Assembly (NCBI GenBank): GCA_954871525.1 | Contig: OX940872.1 | Location: 13,601,180 to 13,665,179, forward strand | Direction: 5' to 3' | Length of the DNA: 64,000 bases | Source of the DNA: Parietaria judaica | Taxonomy: Eukaryota > Streptophyta > Magnoliopsida > Rosales > Urticaceae | Part shown: positions 24,302 through 37,363 of the stretch, in pieces | Numbering within the stretch: position 1 is the first letter of the stretch | Layout: the number at the start of each line of letters is the position of its first letter | Program-made: the position numbers and the translations under genes | The notes under the pieces: generated by a model | Told to the model about the DNA's origin: nothing | The model's database searches: none | The model's input: the letters and a program-made list of their open reading frames with translations, nothing else

Positions 24302-25133
24302 GGCAAAAATATTTATTGTTAAGGGTAAATTTCGGACCTAGAAAATGAGGCCCGACCAGAAAGACGCATCCTGGCCCAATAAGTCAAAGGCCCACAAAGC
24401 CAATTCGGGTCAATCCCCAAGGAAGTCATTGAAACCCGACCTGGAAAATGTCAGATCAACCCGGACCTCTGGGAACACCACCATCAGATTCAATCCGAAA
24501 ACATGTTTCAGGGGTCGCTAACAACCCCTAGTTGAAGGTCGGTGACCCGTAAAGAATAAGACATGCGTACAGGGGTCGTTACGACCTTAATTAGTGGTCG
24601 CTGCAACCCCTAATAACAAAGCAGATTCTTTAAGGGTCGTTGCGGCCCCTAATTAGGGGTCGCTGCAACCCCTAAATGGCTAAAAACATGCCTATAGGGG
24701 TTGCTGCGACCCTTAGAGTGTTAAAACGTACTTTTAATGGGTCGTAATGACTCCTAATTATGGGTCGCTGCAACCCCTAAAGGGTAAAACATTTCTTAGG
24801 GGGTCGCGCTAGACCTTCTGCTTATTCTCTAGAAATACTAGAGTCCCCCGCCACATTTTAGTAAGCTTTCATACGCTGCAACCTCTGTCCGCCTTCTAAA
24901 TTCTCGACAATTAAAATCTCCCAAACTCATGTTGAGTTTCGAAGCGATCGACGGAGGTCCAACCTCCACCCTCCTCTAAAGTTCACGTTTTTTTTATTCT
25001 CAGGCACAAAGATTGAGGCAAACTCCTTGGGAATCGCTCTCGATCCATCAAAGGCACATGAGGCAAGCATTGGGACCGGCCCAAAATAGACTTTTGGGTC
25101 GCTTTTCAAGTTAATCCAAAATCGGCATTACCA
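24302..25133 (+). repeat. Left LTR of the Tat-like element, rich in short palindromes
   Basis: Shares long phrases with the right LTR (AATAAGTCAAAGGCCCACAA; CAGATTCAATCC; CTTTTCRAGTTAA). Between 24511 and 24815 it carries eight to ten copies of a 20-bp self-complementary phrase AGGGGTCGCTGCAACCCCTA. The outer edge is approximate because the terminal TG is not preserved. Confidence 0.75.
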
Positions 25134-25218
25134 TTTGGCGCTAAAAGGAGGGGATCCGACTAGCTCGAACCTCGGAGTCCCACCGGCAAACTTTCCACGA
25201 CATCATTCTCCACCACGA

Positions 25219-27437
25219 AGATGTCGGTCAACCTCTCGAGCAACACCACAGCTTGCCCCAGAGGAAGCATCACACAAAACACTCGAGCACAGGTTCAAGC
25301 CCGATTGAATCAAGCTAAAAAATAAACCAAAAACAAACAACCACCCCGCCCCCGCCGACGACGAAAGAGACGCACGGATGGTGCAAATGGAGAATAACAT
25401 TTTTCGACTTACATGATTGGTCTCAAGAAATCTAGGATTCAATGATATCATGAAAGAAGTCCTTGACGAGGACGGGAGTCATGCAGTAGCGGAAAGACAG
25501 ATACCGGAGCCGACGCAACGGGAGAATTCAGAAAATACAGGAATGCCCGGCATCGGAGGACGCAAGACCGCAAAGGCCAACACGCTCTAAAGCTTCACGG
25601 TGATCGGCCTTCGTTCGCCTCGGAAGAGAAGAGCATGTAGCAGACATCGGGGAAGCAGTGACCTTACGTACCACCTGGTACAGTACGAGACAACAATGGA
25701 GATGAGGAAATGCACTACCGCCACAATGGGTCGAGCCTTTTACCTCACCCTCAGGGAACGAATTTAAAATGGGACCAAAGACTAGCAAATGGGACCATAC
25801 GGTCGTTCGAGGAGCTGAAGGAGTGCTTCAGCTCTTTATTCTTGAGCTCACTAATGCAAATGAAGGAGAAGTCGTACCTATGGTTAATCAAGCAAATAGA
25901 CGATCAATCCCTCTTAACGATACCTAAACTGATTCACCATAAAGCCAACAAGGTCGCGGACTACACCGACAATGATGCCATCATCGCTCTCATTAATAGT
26001 CTCATGACGGGTGAGTTTTTGATATCCCTCGTCGGCGTAAAACCAACCACAATGGCGGCTCTAATCTACAACCTACATGGGAAAAAATTCACCCAACTCA
26101 AGCCCATGTTAAAGACAACCAAGCGGGATAAAAGCCAATACTGCAAATTCCACCAGGACTACGGGCATACGACGACCCAGTGTTGGCACCTGAAAAATTG
26201 GATTGAAGAATTGATCCACGATGGAAAATTGAAGGAAAACGTTCGAAAAATGGTGGTAGGTAATGATCCATCATCTAGCCAACCGCAAGAAACCGTGCGG
26301 CCTCGGGACGGCGAGAAGGATGCAGTTGATAGAAACGACGACCGTGGAAGAGCCAAAGCTCCTAAACTTAAAGTAGAAAAAGTACGTACGAGTTTTAAAA
26401 GAAAATGGGGAAGTGCTTTAGGACAGATAAAACTCGAGCCATATCGCACCCGCATAATAAAGTTATCATAGTCGAGACCCAGATGGACAACAATGTGATA
26501 CGCCGAGTCCTAATTGACAACGGGAGCTCGGCAGACATCATCTGCAAGGAGGCCCTAGATCGCATGAACCTAGGAAAACTCAATTCTGCACCTATAAAGA
26601 CGCCCCTCTATGGTTTCAACGGAAAATAGGTAATCACCGAAGGCACCGTAGAGTTACCAACAACTTTTGGGAGAAAGAGCTACAATCACCAGGGTGATTA
26701 CCAACTTGGTAGTACACCAGCGATCGGCATACAACATCATTTCGGGAAGACCGACCCTCAACAACCCGCAAGCCATCACATCTAACTTCCATTTGCAGGT
26801 AAAATTTTCCTACCATCGACGGGATAGAAGTGATGCGCGGAAGTCAGAGAGAATTAAGGGCGTGTCACGCACATGGAACCAAAAATGCTCTGATCAACCA
26901 AACCGTAAACACGGTCTACCATATAGACGATGAATGTCCCGCTAACCTTGCAGAAGCACGAGCATTCACCAAGCTAGATCCGAGATACGAAAGACGCAAG
27001 CCAACAATAGAGCCCTCATCTGATGTAATCCAGGTCACGATAGACGAGGACAGATGAAAGACCCTAGTGGACCGTTAGAATCGGTTCCCAGCGACCGGTC
27101 ATGATCAAAACAAAGTTGATAGCCTTCCTACGAGAATTTAAAGACGTATTCGCTTAGCCAGATGCTAACATGCCAAGCATCGACCCTGAGATAGTTGTCA
27201 AGCAGTTGAACATCAAAAAATGAAAGACCCCCAAGATTCAAAGAAGACGAGCGTTCAATCCCGAACAATACCAAGCAATCAGCGAGGAAGTCAACAAGCT
27301 CATAGCCGCCGAGTTTATCAAAGAAGTCACATACCTTGACTGGGTATTCCGCGTGGTAATGATTAAGAATCCCAATGGGTAATGGCGCATCTGAATAGAT
27401 TATTCCGACCTCTATAAGGCATGCCCAAAAGACTGTA
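25219..27437 (+). pseudogene. gag-protease and RT start of the Tat-like element, broken
   Basis: A decayed start near 25219 (MSVNLSSNTT) is followed by a readable gag frame at 25710-26471. This ends in a CCHC-like YCKFHQDYGHTTTQCWHLK (about 26140-26200) followed by NWIEELIHDGKLKENV. The protease VLIDNGSSADIICKEA is near 26507, in another frame. The RT start (EFKDVFA-type, FIKEVTYLDW, DYSDLYKACPKD) spans about 27125-27437 with stops. Gag wording of this type (C..H...GHTT..C..LK) is usual in Tat/Ogre elements. Not functional. Confidence 0.82.
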
Positions 27438-28600
27438 CATCGGTGAGTAATACATCAAAAGGAATCGCCACGTGAGACACATAAAAATACTGTTCCACGG
27501 ACAAAAACATAAAAACTACACAAAATCCCGAGGAAATACATGCATCAATAATTAATACATCAAAAGAAAGAGCCACACGATCGCTTATAAAGGGTCGGCA
27601 TCGGAGTCGATGCTCTCCGTCATCAGTCGAGCCATCAAGTCTAACATGTTCCTTGTGATCATCGAAAGCAATTGCGAAACCCGAGATGATGGCTAGGGGT
27701 GCAGAAGGAACGCCCTGGTGCCTCGTAGAAGACCCAGCCTGCCTCTGCTCCTCGATAACAACAATGCACGCTGCCTCGGCCGCCCTAAGACTTGCAATCT
27801 CAACATCTCGCACTACCACAACGGACTCCAACGAGAAAATATGCGAGTCATGCTCTTCCAACTGAGAACGATACGCCTCGGAACCACGCATAGCCTCATC
27901 CTCGAAGGTCAAAATACGTTGCTAATCTGACGAGTGGCTCGAAGTAAGTCAGCAGTCCACCCGTCGGAGAGTAACTTTGCCTCCTGCTGCCGCCGCCAAC
28001 TCTGATGCATCAAACATGTAGCATGCTTAATCTCGACAAGGGTTGCATCATGGGAAACCCACGCCTTGCGGGCCTCCTACTCCAGTCTATCGACACGAGC
28101 GTAAAATTCGTTTCGAGCCGCACGAACCCTCTGCAAATATTGAATCAGTCCCCAAGTACGGTTGGCAATGGCGCTATGTAGTTGCAAAAGTGTGCAAGTG
28201 AGATAAAAATACAATACCTGATAAAAAGAGAAGAAAAAACATTTTACGGCCATAGGCAAGCACGTCATTCAATGAAGAAATGTCCCCATACTCCCGCAGC
28301 CGAGCCTCCATCAAGGTCGAAACACAATTTTTCTCTTACAGGATCAACGACGCATGAGCCTCCTACCGAAGTAAGTGATCTAGTGCTGGGAGAGAGATGG
28401 CTCAGACAAGCCTCACCACCACGCCGCAAAGTAAACCTTAACCCAACCGTCATATCAGTCCTCGAAACAACTCTAAGCCCGGGTTTCGAGTCTGTCAGAG
28501 GCGTTGTAGGTCCAACTGCGACAAAGGCACCATAAGACGATCCTAAGATGAAAGAGAACTTCATCTTCTCCCTTCGCAGCCCCTAGGGGAAAGGGCAATC
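27412..28600 (-). pseudogene. Antisense ORF of the Tat-like element, C-terminal part
   Basis: The minus strand holds a coiled-coil-like stretch (YRSQLEEHDSHIFSLESVVVVRDVEIASLRAAEAA, in pieces) and further decayed frames up to 28600. Its N-terminal part lies beyond the Pack-MULE, at 35454-36393. Tat-lineage elements often carry such an additional reverse ORF of unknown function between pol and the 3' LTR. Confidence 0.6.
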
Positions 28601-28693
28601 AACAACGTGCTTCGCCAAGGCTACGGCGGATTTGGTAGACGAACGTGTCACCTTCCCAAGAGAACTCCCGCTGCCAGAAGTCATACATGCAAG

Positions 28694-28695
<2 letters not shown>

Positions 28696-28749
<54 letters not shown>
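28696..28749. repeat. (AT)n microsatellite at the Pack-MULE junction
   Basis: About 27 AT units end exactly where the Pack-MULE begins. A shorter TA run (34985-34997) follows the other end, so the element entered a TA-rich site. Confidence 0.95.
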
Positions 28750-28751
<2 letters not shown>

Positions 28752-28965
28752 AAACTTTAAAAAATGACCCCCAAAAAAAGCCACTTATTTCGGTATTGTT
28801 CCCGATTTTTTGTTTCTGAAACAATATTCCCCATTTTATATTTAGCCATATTTTGGACAATATTACCCTTTTTTACCCTCAATTTTTACTCGACCTCTTT
28901 TCCACCCTCACCTCTCTCTCTCTCTACAGAGCCACCGCAGTCTCTCTCTATCCTGAGCTTCCATT

Positions 28966-29700
28966 GATGCGTTTACTCTTCACTCGAAACCTAATCCAGA
29001 GCCGACCAGCGCCTCTCTCCGAGCTCGTCTCCCGCTCCGGCTCGCGGCTGCTCCGCCTCGTGCGCCGATCCTGCCGCGTGGAACCGTACTCGGACTCGGC
29101 TCGGAGCTCTTCGCCGCAATCGATGGCGATTCCGCCTCCGAAGTCGGTCATCTCCGCCGTCGACAACGAAGTCGGCCTCGCGTTGATAACTATTCGTGTG
29201 ATGGTTTTCAGGTTTGTCGTACTACTGATAGTTTTCATGTTTAGTAATTGTCAGCGATTGTCCCCTGAACTTTTCTTGATGTCACACTTACCCCTGGCAA
29301 ACTTTTGTTGTGTAGCCGTTGCTCTATGAACTTGTACCACCCAAATCTCTATAATATCGATAATTTCTGTCCAATTTTTTGGTACATGCAATAGACATAC
29401 TAGTGTTCTAGTGCGAACTGATAAAAAAAATTTAGGTGAAAAACCGTGACACCATGAAAAGTTCAAGGAGTATCATTGCCAATTAGTCTCTCTCTCTTTT
29501 TTTCCCCAAGTGTTCAGCAACTGTTATTTTGCATTCAGGCAGAAGCTGCTCGAACTGAAGAGCTGCTCGATAAACTGAGTGTATCATTAACTGGCGAGGA
29601 GCTTGAAATCATCGAAAATCTTTACCACTAAGCCATGAAGCTCGAGATAGAATTCTTCATGAATTCGCTGACCTCCATCGACACCGAGATTCCATAAAGC
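28966..29700 (+). pseudogene. Captured fragment resembling TH2 (TENA/HAD thiamine monophosphate phosphatase)
   Basis: An Arg-rich start (MRLLFTRNLIQSRPAPLSEL, 28966) looks like a mitochondrial presequence and continues to AIPPPKSVISAVDNEVGLA near 29180. After intron-like sequence a second block at about 29540-29660 reads ARTEELLDKLSVSLTGEELE, then IIENLYH, a stop, and AMKLEIEFF. From memory this second block matches the linker between the TENA and HAD parts of plant TH2; the assignment needs a database search. The middle exons are absent and stops are present, so it is a non-functional capture. Confidence 0.5.
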
Positions 29701-29929
29701 TACTACAGCCTCCCTTTTTGCCGGCCCAGGGACGGAGTCAAGGGCAGCGCCGAGAATCTCGGCGAGCTGCTCATGGGCGACAGGATCGAGACCTCGCCAT
29801 CGAAACCCGTCGAGTGAGCTTCCCGATCGTGTGAGGGTGGCGCCTCTGTCACATTCAAGCTCGGCGCCTGGCCTTAGATTATATTATACATCATTTGCAC
29901 GTTTATACACCATTTACATGTTTATACAC

Positions 29930-32900
29930 TCTTTCGTTTAGACAATTTTTGTGGTAATCAATAAAACTATATTTATTGATTTTGGTTTAACTTACATGTT
30001 AATACACGAAGTTTGATTATTTTCTCTTTTGGATTAGACAGTTTGTTTTAACTGAATAGTTTTCCCCGTTTAGTTGGATAGTTTTACACTTGAATTTAGA
30101 CGATTTGATGTTTCACAAAATATTGCAAGTTTTTATAGATAGTTTTCTTCCCCGAGTTGGATAGATTTTGTGGTGAAGTTAGACACTTTGAAAAGTTAGG
30201 GTCAAGAGGGATAGTTTTATTCCCCGTCAATAAAACTATATTTATACAGTTTGATAGTTTAATACACAAAGTTCGATTGTTTTCTCTTTCGGGTTAGACA
30301 ATTTGTTTTAGTTAGATAGTTTTCCCCGTTTAGTTAAATAGTTTTATCCTTGAAGTTAGACGGTTTGATGTTTGACAAAATATTGCAAGTTTTGGTAGAC
30401 AGTTTTCTTCACCGAGTTTGATAGTTTTTACGGTGAAATTAGACACTTTGATAAGTTAGGGTCAAGAAGGATAGTTTTATCCCCCGTCAATAAAACATAA
30501 TTTATTAAGTTAGACAGTTTAACCCATGGAGTTCGACGGTTTATCTTCCGGGTTAGACAGTTTGTTTAGTTGGATAGTTTTTCCCGTTCAGTCGGACAGT
30601 TTGACGCTTCAAGTTTGACAGTTTTATGTTTCACTAAATATTAAAAAAAATATTGGACAGTTTTCTTCACCAAGTTTGATAGTTTTTATGGTGAAGTTAG
30701 ACACTTTGTTAAGTTAGAGTCAAGAATGATAGTTTTATCCCCCGTAAATAAAATATAATTTATTTAGTTTCAGTTTAACCCATGGAATTAGACGGTTTTA
30801 TCCTCCGGGTTAGACAGTTTGTTTAGTTGGATAGTTTTTCCCGTTAAGTCGGACAATTTGACGCTTCAAGTTAGACAGTTTTATGCTTCACTAAATATTG
30901 CAAGTTTTTTTGGACAGTTTTCTTCACCGAGTTTGATTATTTTTGTGGTGAAGTTAGACAATTTGATAAGTTAGGGTCAAGAAGGATAGTTTTATCCCCC
31001 GTAAATAAAATATAATTTATTAAGTTATAAAGTTTAGCCCATGGAATTAGACGGTTTTATCTTCCGGGTTAGACAGTTTGTTTAGTTGGATAGTTTTTCC
31101 CGTTAAGTCGGACAATTTGACGCTTTAAGTTAGACAGTTTTATATTTCACTAAATATTGCAAGTTTTTTTGGACAGTTTTCTTCACCGAGTTTGATTGTT
31201 TTTGTGGTGAAGTTAGACACTTTGATAAGTTAGGGTCAAGAAGAATAGTTTTATCCCCCGTAAATAAAATATAATTTATTAAGTTATACAGTTTAGCCCA
31301 TGGAATTAGACGGTTTTATCTTCCGGGTTAGACAGTTTGTTTAGTTGGATAGTTTTTCCCGTTAAGTCGGACAGTTTGACGCTTCAAGTTAGACAGTCTT
31401 ATATTTCACTAAATATTGCAAGTTTTTTTGGACAGTTTTCTTCACCGAGTTTGATTGTTTTTGTGGTGAAGTTAGACACTTTGATAAGTTAGGGTCAAGA
31501 AGGATAGTTTTATCCCCCGTAAATAAAATATAATTTATTAAGTTATACAGTTTAGCCCATGGAATTAGACGGTTTTACCTTTCGGGTTAGACAGTTTGTT
31601 TAATTGGATAATTTTTTCTGTTAAGTCGGACAGTTTGACCCTTCAAGTTAGACAGTTTAATGTTTCACAACATATTGCAAGTTTCAGTAAATATTGCATG
31701 TTTTTTTGGACAGTTTTCTTCACCGAGTTTGATTGTTTTTGTGGTGAAGTTAGACACTTTCATAAGTTAGAGTCAAGAATGATAGTTTTATCCCCCCTCA
31801 ATAAAACATAATTTTCTAAGTTAGACAGTTTAACCCATGTAGTTCGACGGTTTGATCTCCCGGGTTAGACAGTTTGTTTAGTTGGATAGTTTTTCCCGTT
31901 AAGTCGGACAGTTTGACGCTTCAAGTTAGACAGTTTAATGTTTCACTAAATATTGCATGTTTTTTTGGACAGTTTTCTTCACCGAGTTTTATTGTTTTTG
32001 TGGTGAAGTTAGACACTTTGATAAGTTAGAGTCAAGAAGGATAGTTTTATCCCCCGTATATAAAACATAATTTATTAAGTTAGACAGTTTAACCCATGGA
32101 GTTCGACAGTTTTATCTTCCGGGTTAGACAGTTGGTATAGTTGGATAGTTTTTCCTGTTAAGTCGGACAGTTTGACGCTTCAAGCTAGACAGTTTAATGT
32201 TTCACTAAATATTGCATGTTTTTTTGGACAGTTTTCTTCACCGAGTTTGATTGTTTGTGTGGTGAAGTTAGACACTTTGATAAGTTAGAGTCAAGAAGGA
32301 TAGTTTTATGCCCCGTCAATAAAACATAATTTATTAAGTTAGACAGTTTAACCCATGGATTTCGACGGTTTTATCTTCCGGGTTAGACAATTTGTTTAGT
32401 TGGATAGTTTTTCCCGTTAAGTCGGACAGTTTGACGCTTCAAGTTAGACAGTTTAATGTTTCACAACATATTGCAAGTTTTTGGAGACAGTTTTCTTCCC
32501 CGGGTTAGATAGATTTTGTGGTGAAGTTTGACACTTTGACAAGTTAGGGTCAAGAGGGATAGTTTTATCCCCCGTCAATAAAACTATATTTATTATGTTA
32601 GACAGTTTAGCCCATGGAATTAGACGGTTTTATCTTCCGGGTTAGACAGTTTATTTAATTGGATAGTTTTTCCTATTAAGTCGGACAGTTTGACCTTTCA
32701 AGTTAGACAGTTTGATGTTTCACTAAATATTGCATATTTTTTTGGACAGTTTTCTTTTACCGAGTTTGATTGTTTTTGTGGTGAAGTTAGACATTTTGAT
32801 AAGTTAGAGTCAAGAAGGATTTTTTATCCCCCGTCAATAAAACATAATTTATTAAGTTAGACAGTTTAACTCATGGAGTTCGACGGTTTTATCTTCCGGG

Positions 32901-33190
32901 TTAGACAGTTTGTTTAGTTGGATAGTTTTTCCCGTTAAGTCGGACAGTTTGACGCTTTAAGTTAGACAGTTTAATGCTTCACAACATATTGCAAGTTTTT
33001 GTAGACAGTTTTCTTCCCCGGGTTAGATAGATTTTGTGGTGAAGTTTGACACTTTGACAAGTTAGGGTCAAGAGGGATAGTTTTATCCCCCGCCAATAAA
33101 ACTATATTTATTAGGTTAGATAGTTTAATACACGAAGTTTGATTATTTTCTCTTTCGGGTTAGACAGATTGTTTTATCCCTTGTATTTAA
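29930..33190. repeat. 259-bp tandem (satellite) array, about 12-13 units
   Basis: The phrase ATAGTTTTATCC (or a close variant) recurs at 30211, 30471, 30729, 30986, 31245, 31504, 31782, 32041, 32300, 32559, 32819 and 33077: spacing 257-260 except one unit of 278 that has a short internal duplication. Central units are the most alike; the edges are more diverged. Each unit is itself made of repeats of a GTTAGACAGTTT-like phrase about every 20-25 bases. No coding. Confidence 0.95.
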
Positions 33191-33786
33191 ATATGATGTA
33201 TGCCACTTTTATTTTATGCCATTTTTATTTTAAAAAGTATTTAAATATGATGTATGACACTTTTATTTTATTCTAATCTCTTGTAAATCCTAATGTACTC
33301 TCTTTTATTGTATTTAAATATGCAGAACTTTGTGGTTCTAGATTTTCAAAAAATTTGGATTCGGCATTTTTTTCTTCAATCTGAACCGTTGATATTAATT
33401 ATTTGGTGGTTATTTTTTTAAAAATAAAAATAATAAAAAATCGGAACCGGATTTATGTTTCCGGATAAAAACAGAACCAGAAATTTTCGATTTATGTTAT
33501 TGGATTAAAATGATTAGTAGACACCAAACTGTAAAAGCAACCGTCGGGTTACTCGATATAGTTATATGGAATAATCAACGAATTTATATTTAGCAAAAAA
33601 TTACGTTACACCACAATAATATACAAAGAAATAATTGATTTTTTTGATTGCTCAATAATCGTATATAAAAACAAAAATTTACATGAACCCTTAACACACT
33701 TTCTGTTCTTTGTATAATATAAGTCTCTAAAATCTATAAAACTCTACACCTTTCCAAGCGAACGAGCCATCACCAACTCGGGACTA

Positions 33787-34157
<371 letters not shown>

Positions 34158-34374
34158 TGTTTATAAATCTGCACAAAAGATCACTTCAAGCTCAAACCCG
34201 AAACCAATTCGAAACACAGTCATATAAAAGGTTTGAACTGATCATCAACATTAAGAAGTGAAACATCAATTGATAAACAAATCATCGAGAAACCAAAACA
34301 AATCGATTTTCCTCCAAATTAAAATTGATAAACATCAATTGATAAAAAAAAACTGAAGATAAAACACAACCCTA

Positions 34375-34850
34375 AGTGCCCGAAGAAGAGAGGGTCGTCG
34401 GAGCCGTAACGTCGGGGAGGAACCCAGAATCTAATCGCTGCCAAGCCCTAGGGGAGGAACCCAAAATCTAAAGAAAAACCATAACAGACAACACCAAATA
34501 CAAACCATAGATTTCGAGTACCTGCGTTGGAGAGCGACGTCGTCAACGGCGGATAGCGACACTCTAGGTTTCGAAGAAGAGAGAAACGAAAGGAGAGACG
34601 TGGGTTGGATGCTTTTGGGTTTCGATCCTCCACGGCGTGGGTTTCGAATAGAGCTTTGGGGGCGAAGCTCTGGGCGACGATGCTCCACGGCGAAGGGTTT
34701 CAGGGTGTCGTGAGCTCTGGGGGCGAAGCTCTCTCGTCATGGCGTGGGGTTCGAAGCTCTGGGTTTCTTCCCCAGCTCTGGAAGCCGAAGATCGAGTGTC
34801 AAAGAGAAAAGAGGGGGAAATGAACGAGAGAAGGAGAGAGACGAGTAAAA
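34375..34850. other. GC-richer subterminal region of the Pack-MULE-like element
   Basis: Contains repeated phrases such as AGCTCTGGGGGCGAAGCTCT and CCTAGGGGAGGAACCC. It may include actin 5' leader or promoter DNA. Short open frames here lack recognisable motifs. Confidence 0.4.
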
Positions 34851-35453
34851 AATTCTGGAAAAAAAGGGTACTTTAGGAATAAAAAATTTCAGAGACAGTT
34901 CGGAAAATAATTTTTCAGATACAAAAAATCGGGGAACAATACCGAAATAAGTGGCTTTTTGGGGGTCATTTTTTAAAGTTTCCCTATATATATATATTTA
35001 TCTATACACACATGTATATATAATTTAGAACTAGTTCATGAATAAGTATAGATGAATAACTAAAATTAAGAGATAGAATAAAGATAAAAGCCTCTTAAGA
35101 AGGGCACCGCACCATCAAAACCCACCAGCAACATCGTTGATGACGATAAAGACTCTCAAGACGGAATAGGGATCGACATAACTTGAAAACCACATAGCAC
35201 GAACCTAGCCTCTCGCTTCAAGTACGGAGCAAAGGCCCCAGCCCGTGCAGCCGTCCTCTCCAAAAAAAATTGACAAGCTCAGTGTGGCCTGTCTTGATAT
35301 AGCGTACGACCAAGGGCGCCCGAAAACTCGAGGAACATCTCCAAGTAGCAATTAAGGCACCCAAACCCAGCGCGTGTGCCAAGAGCGAGGCACTGTCAAA
35401 TTCAATCCTTTAAGATCCAGTCCCTTTTGATTATCCGGCACATGCATACTATA

Positions 35454-36393
35454 TCATGCATCGTTGGGACGGAAGGAAAACAACCGACGAAACTCGTTAA
35501 GCGTCAACTCCTGACCGCTCTCCTCCAGCCATGTTGCGTGATGTGCCGCAGTGTACCGATACACCGCCGGACTCAATTGGAAGGGATGAAGGCCCATCAA
35601 AGTTAGCAACTGCACCATGAGTGAAGGAATCGAGAAGCCAAGTCCATGTAGCAAACTGTCTAGATGAATGGCCATCATCCATTACGAGGGCTCATAAGGA
35701 AAATCCTCCTCCAATGGGGCGACAACTTCCGGCACCAAGCGCACGCTATATAACTCAAAAATTTGTGCTAGTCGTTCGGTAGTAATCGAACTCCCCACTT
35801 TCAAGTCAGAGAAGTCCGAGGAAATACCGCCAAGATAGTGTCATCTTGAATCGGACATGAACCCTCCGCTCAGTCCACACTAGGCAGGGGGACTCACACC
35901 CACTCCCGCACCAGCCGCAATCAAGTTAAGGTCCACGAGATTGCTCACCTTAGCCCGCGTTGAGCTCAGCGATACTAACATCACGATTCCCGAGGAAGGT
36001 CGTGCTCGAGCGGGAGAGGTCAACAAAAGAACTCCACGGGCAGCGGCGACGCACCTCATTGGACGACGTGAACCCCACTAACCATGATGCCTTGCGACAT
36101 ATCTCCACTCTCCTGCACAAACCTGTCCCTTATCGCCTTAGGAAAAAACTCCATCTCTATAGAAAGGCCGCCATGGTTGCTAGCAATGGCTGAGAAAGGC
36201 GATGGCGCACGAATCTTTCCTCTCGGTTCCCCTGTGACGAACCAAGCCTGTCAGCCATGGAAATGCACGAAGCTCCTCCTCTGAGCCTTTCCCGATCGCA
36301 AAACACCAACGAAGGAAGCCCAGTAGTCGCTGGCGAGTCGTGGTGGTGGTCTGCAACAACTTTGGGGCAGTAATGATGAAGGAAAAGAGACAA
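35454..36393 (-). pseudogene. Antisense ORF of the Tat-like element, N-terminal part
   Basis: The frame 35454-35678 reads in part GLGFSIPSLMVQLLTLMGLH, then PFQLSPAVYRYTAAHH and LTLNEFRRLFSFRP. This resembles the putative gypsy-type transposon domain (Transposase_28, Pfam PF04195) found in antisense ORFs of Tat elements. The remaining upstream frames to 36393 are short and decayed. The ORF is split from its C-terminal part (27412-28600) by the Pack-MULE. Confidence 0.6.
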
Positions 36394-36484
36394 GATGAAA
36401 GTTAAAGTTTTGTGGGGTCTTTTCGGTCTATATGTAGAGAGAAGGAAGCTGTGTCCGATGGAGAAGAAAATGAAGCAAAAAAAA

Positions 36485-37015
36485 TGTCAATATCTATTGT
36501 AAAGTCATCATCGTGGGCCCCTTTCCCATTGCCAAGATCGAATGGTTCCATGTAGACCTAGAAAATAAGGCTCAACCAAAAAGACGTATCCCAAAAGGCG
36601 CAATAAGTCAAAGGCCCACAAAGCGAATTCGAGTCAATCACCAAAGAAATCATTGGAACCCGACCCGAAAAATGTCATATCAACCTGAACCGAGGAACAC
36701 CATGATCAGATTCAATCCAAAAACATGTTATATAGGTCGCTGCAAACACAAATAACAAAGCGGATTCCATGAGGGCCATTGCGACACCTTATTAGGAGTC
36801 GTTGCGACCCCAAATGGCTAAAAACCTACCTTTAAGGCTCGTGCTAGGCCTTCCGCTCATTCTCTATAAGTACAAGAGGCCCCCACCACAAAGATAGAGG
36901 AGAACTCCCCAGGAATCACTCTCGATCCATTGACAGCATATAAGGCGAGCATTGGACTCGACCCAAAATCAAATATTGGGCCGCTTTTCGAGTTAAACCA
37001 AAATTGGCATTTACA
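36485..37015 (+). repeat. Right LTR of the Tat-like element
   Basis: About 531 bp, shorter than the left LTR because most of the GGGGTCG palindrome units are absent. Starts TGTCAATATCTATTG, ends near GGCATTTACA; both edges are approximate. Confidence 0.7.
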
Positions 37016-37363
37016 TTTATTATTCGTTTTGTAACACTTTACGTAAGTAGCTGTTGGTTTGGCCTTCTCATAGTCAATTAAAAAATAGTTTTTTCTAATT
37101 TTAAAGAAGTTAAAAAATTGATAATTAATTAAAGTGATGATTTGAAAATTTTATAGTAACGAAACTGCCATTATTTTTGTTTGTTAATCAATAGTTTTTT
37201 TTTTTTTTTTTTTACGGGAGTGTTACTATTGGTCAGATTACAAGCTATATTCTAAGTGCAAGTACAACTAGCACTACTAGCCGTAGGCACCATGGGCCAG
37301 ATTATCGTTTTGGCCAATAAATAGGGTGTCGTTATCGATGGATTTATCGTTTGATAACACATA

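Noticed and set aside
28607..28819. Open frames with YIYIYI repeats
   Set aside because: Translation of an (AT)n microsatellite.
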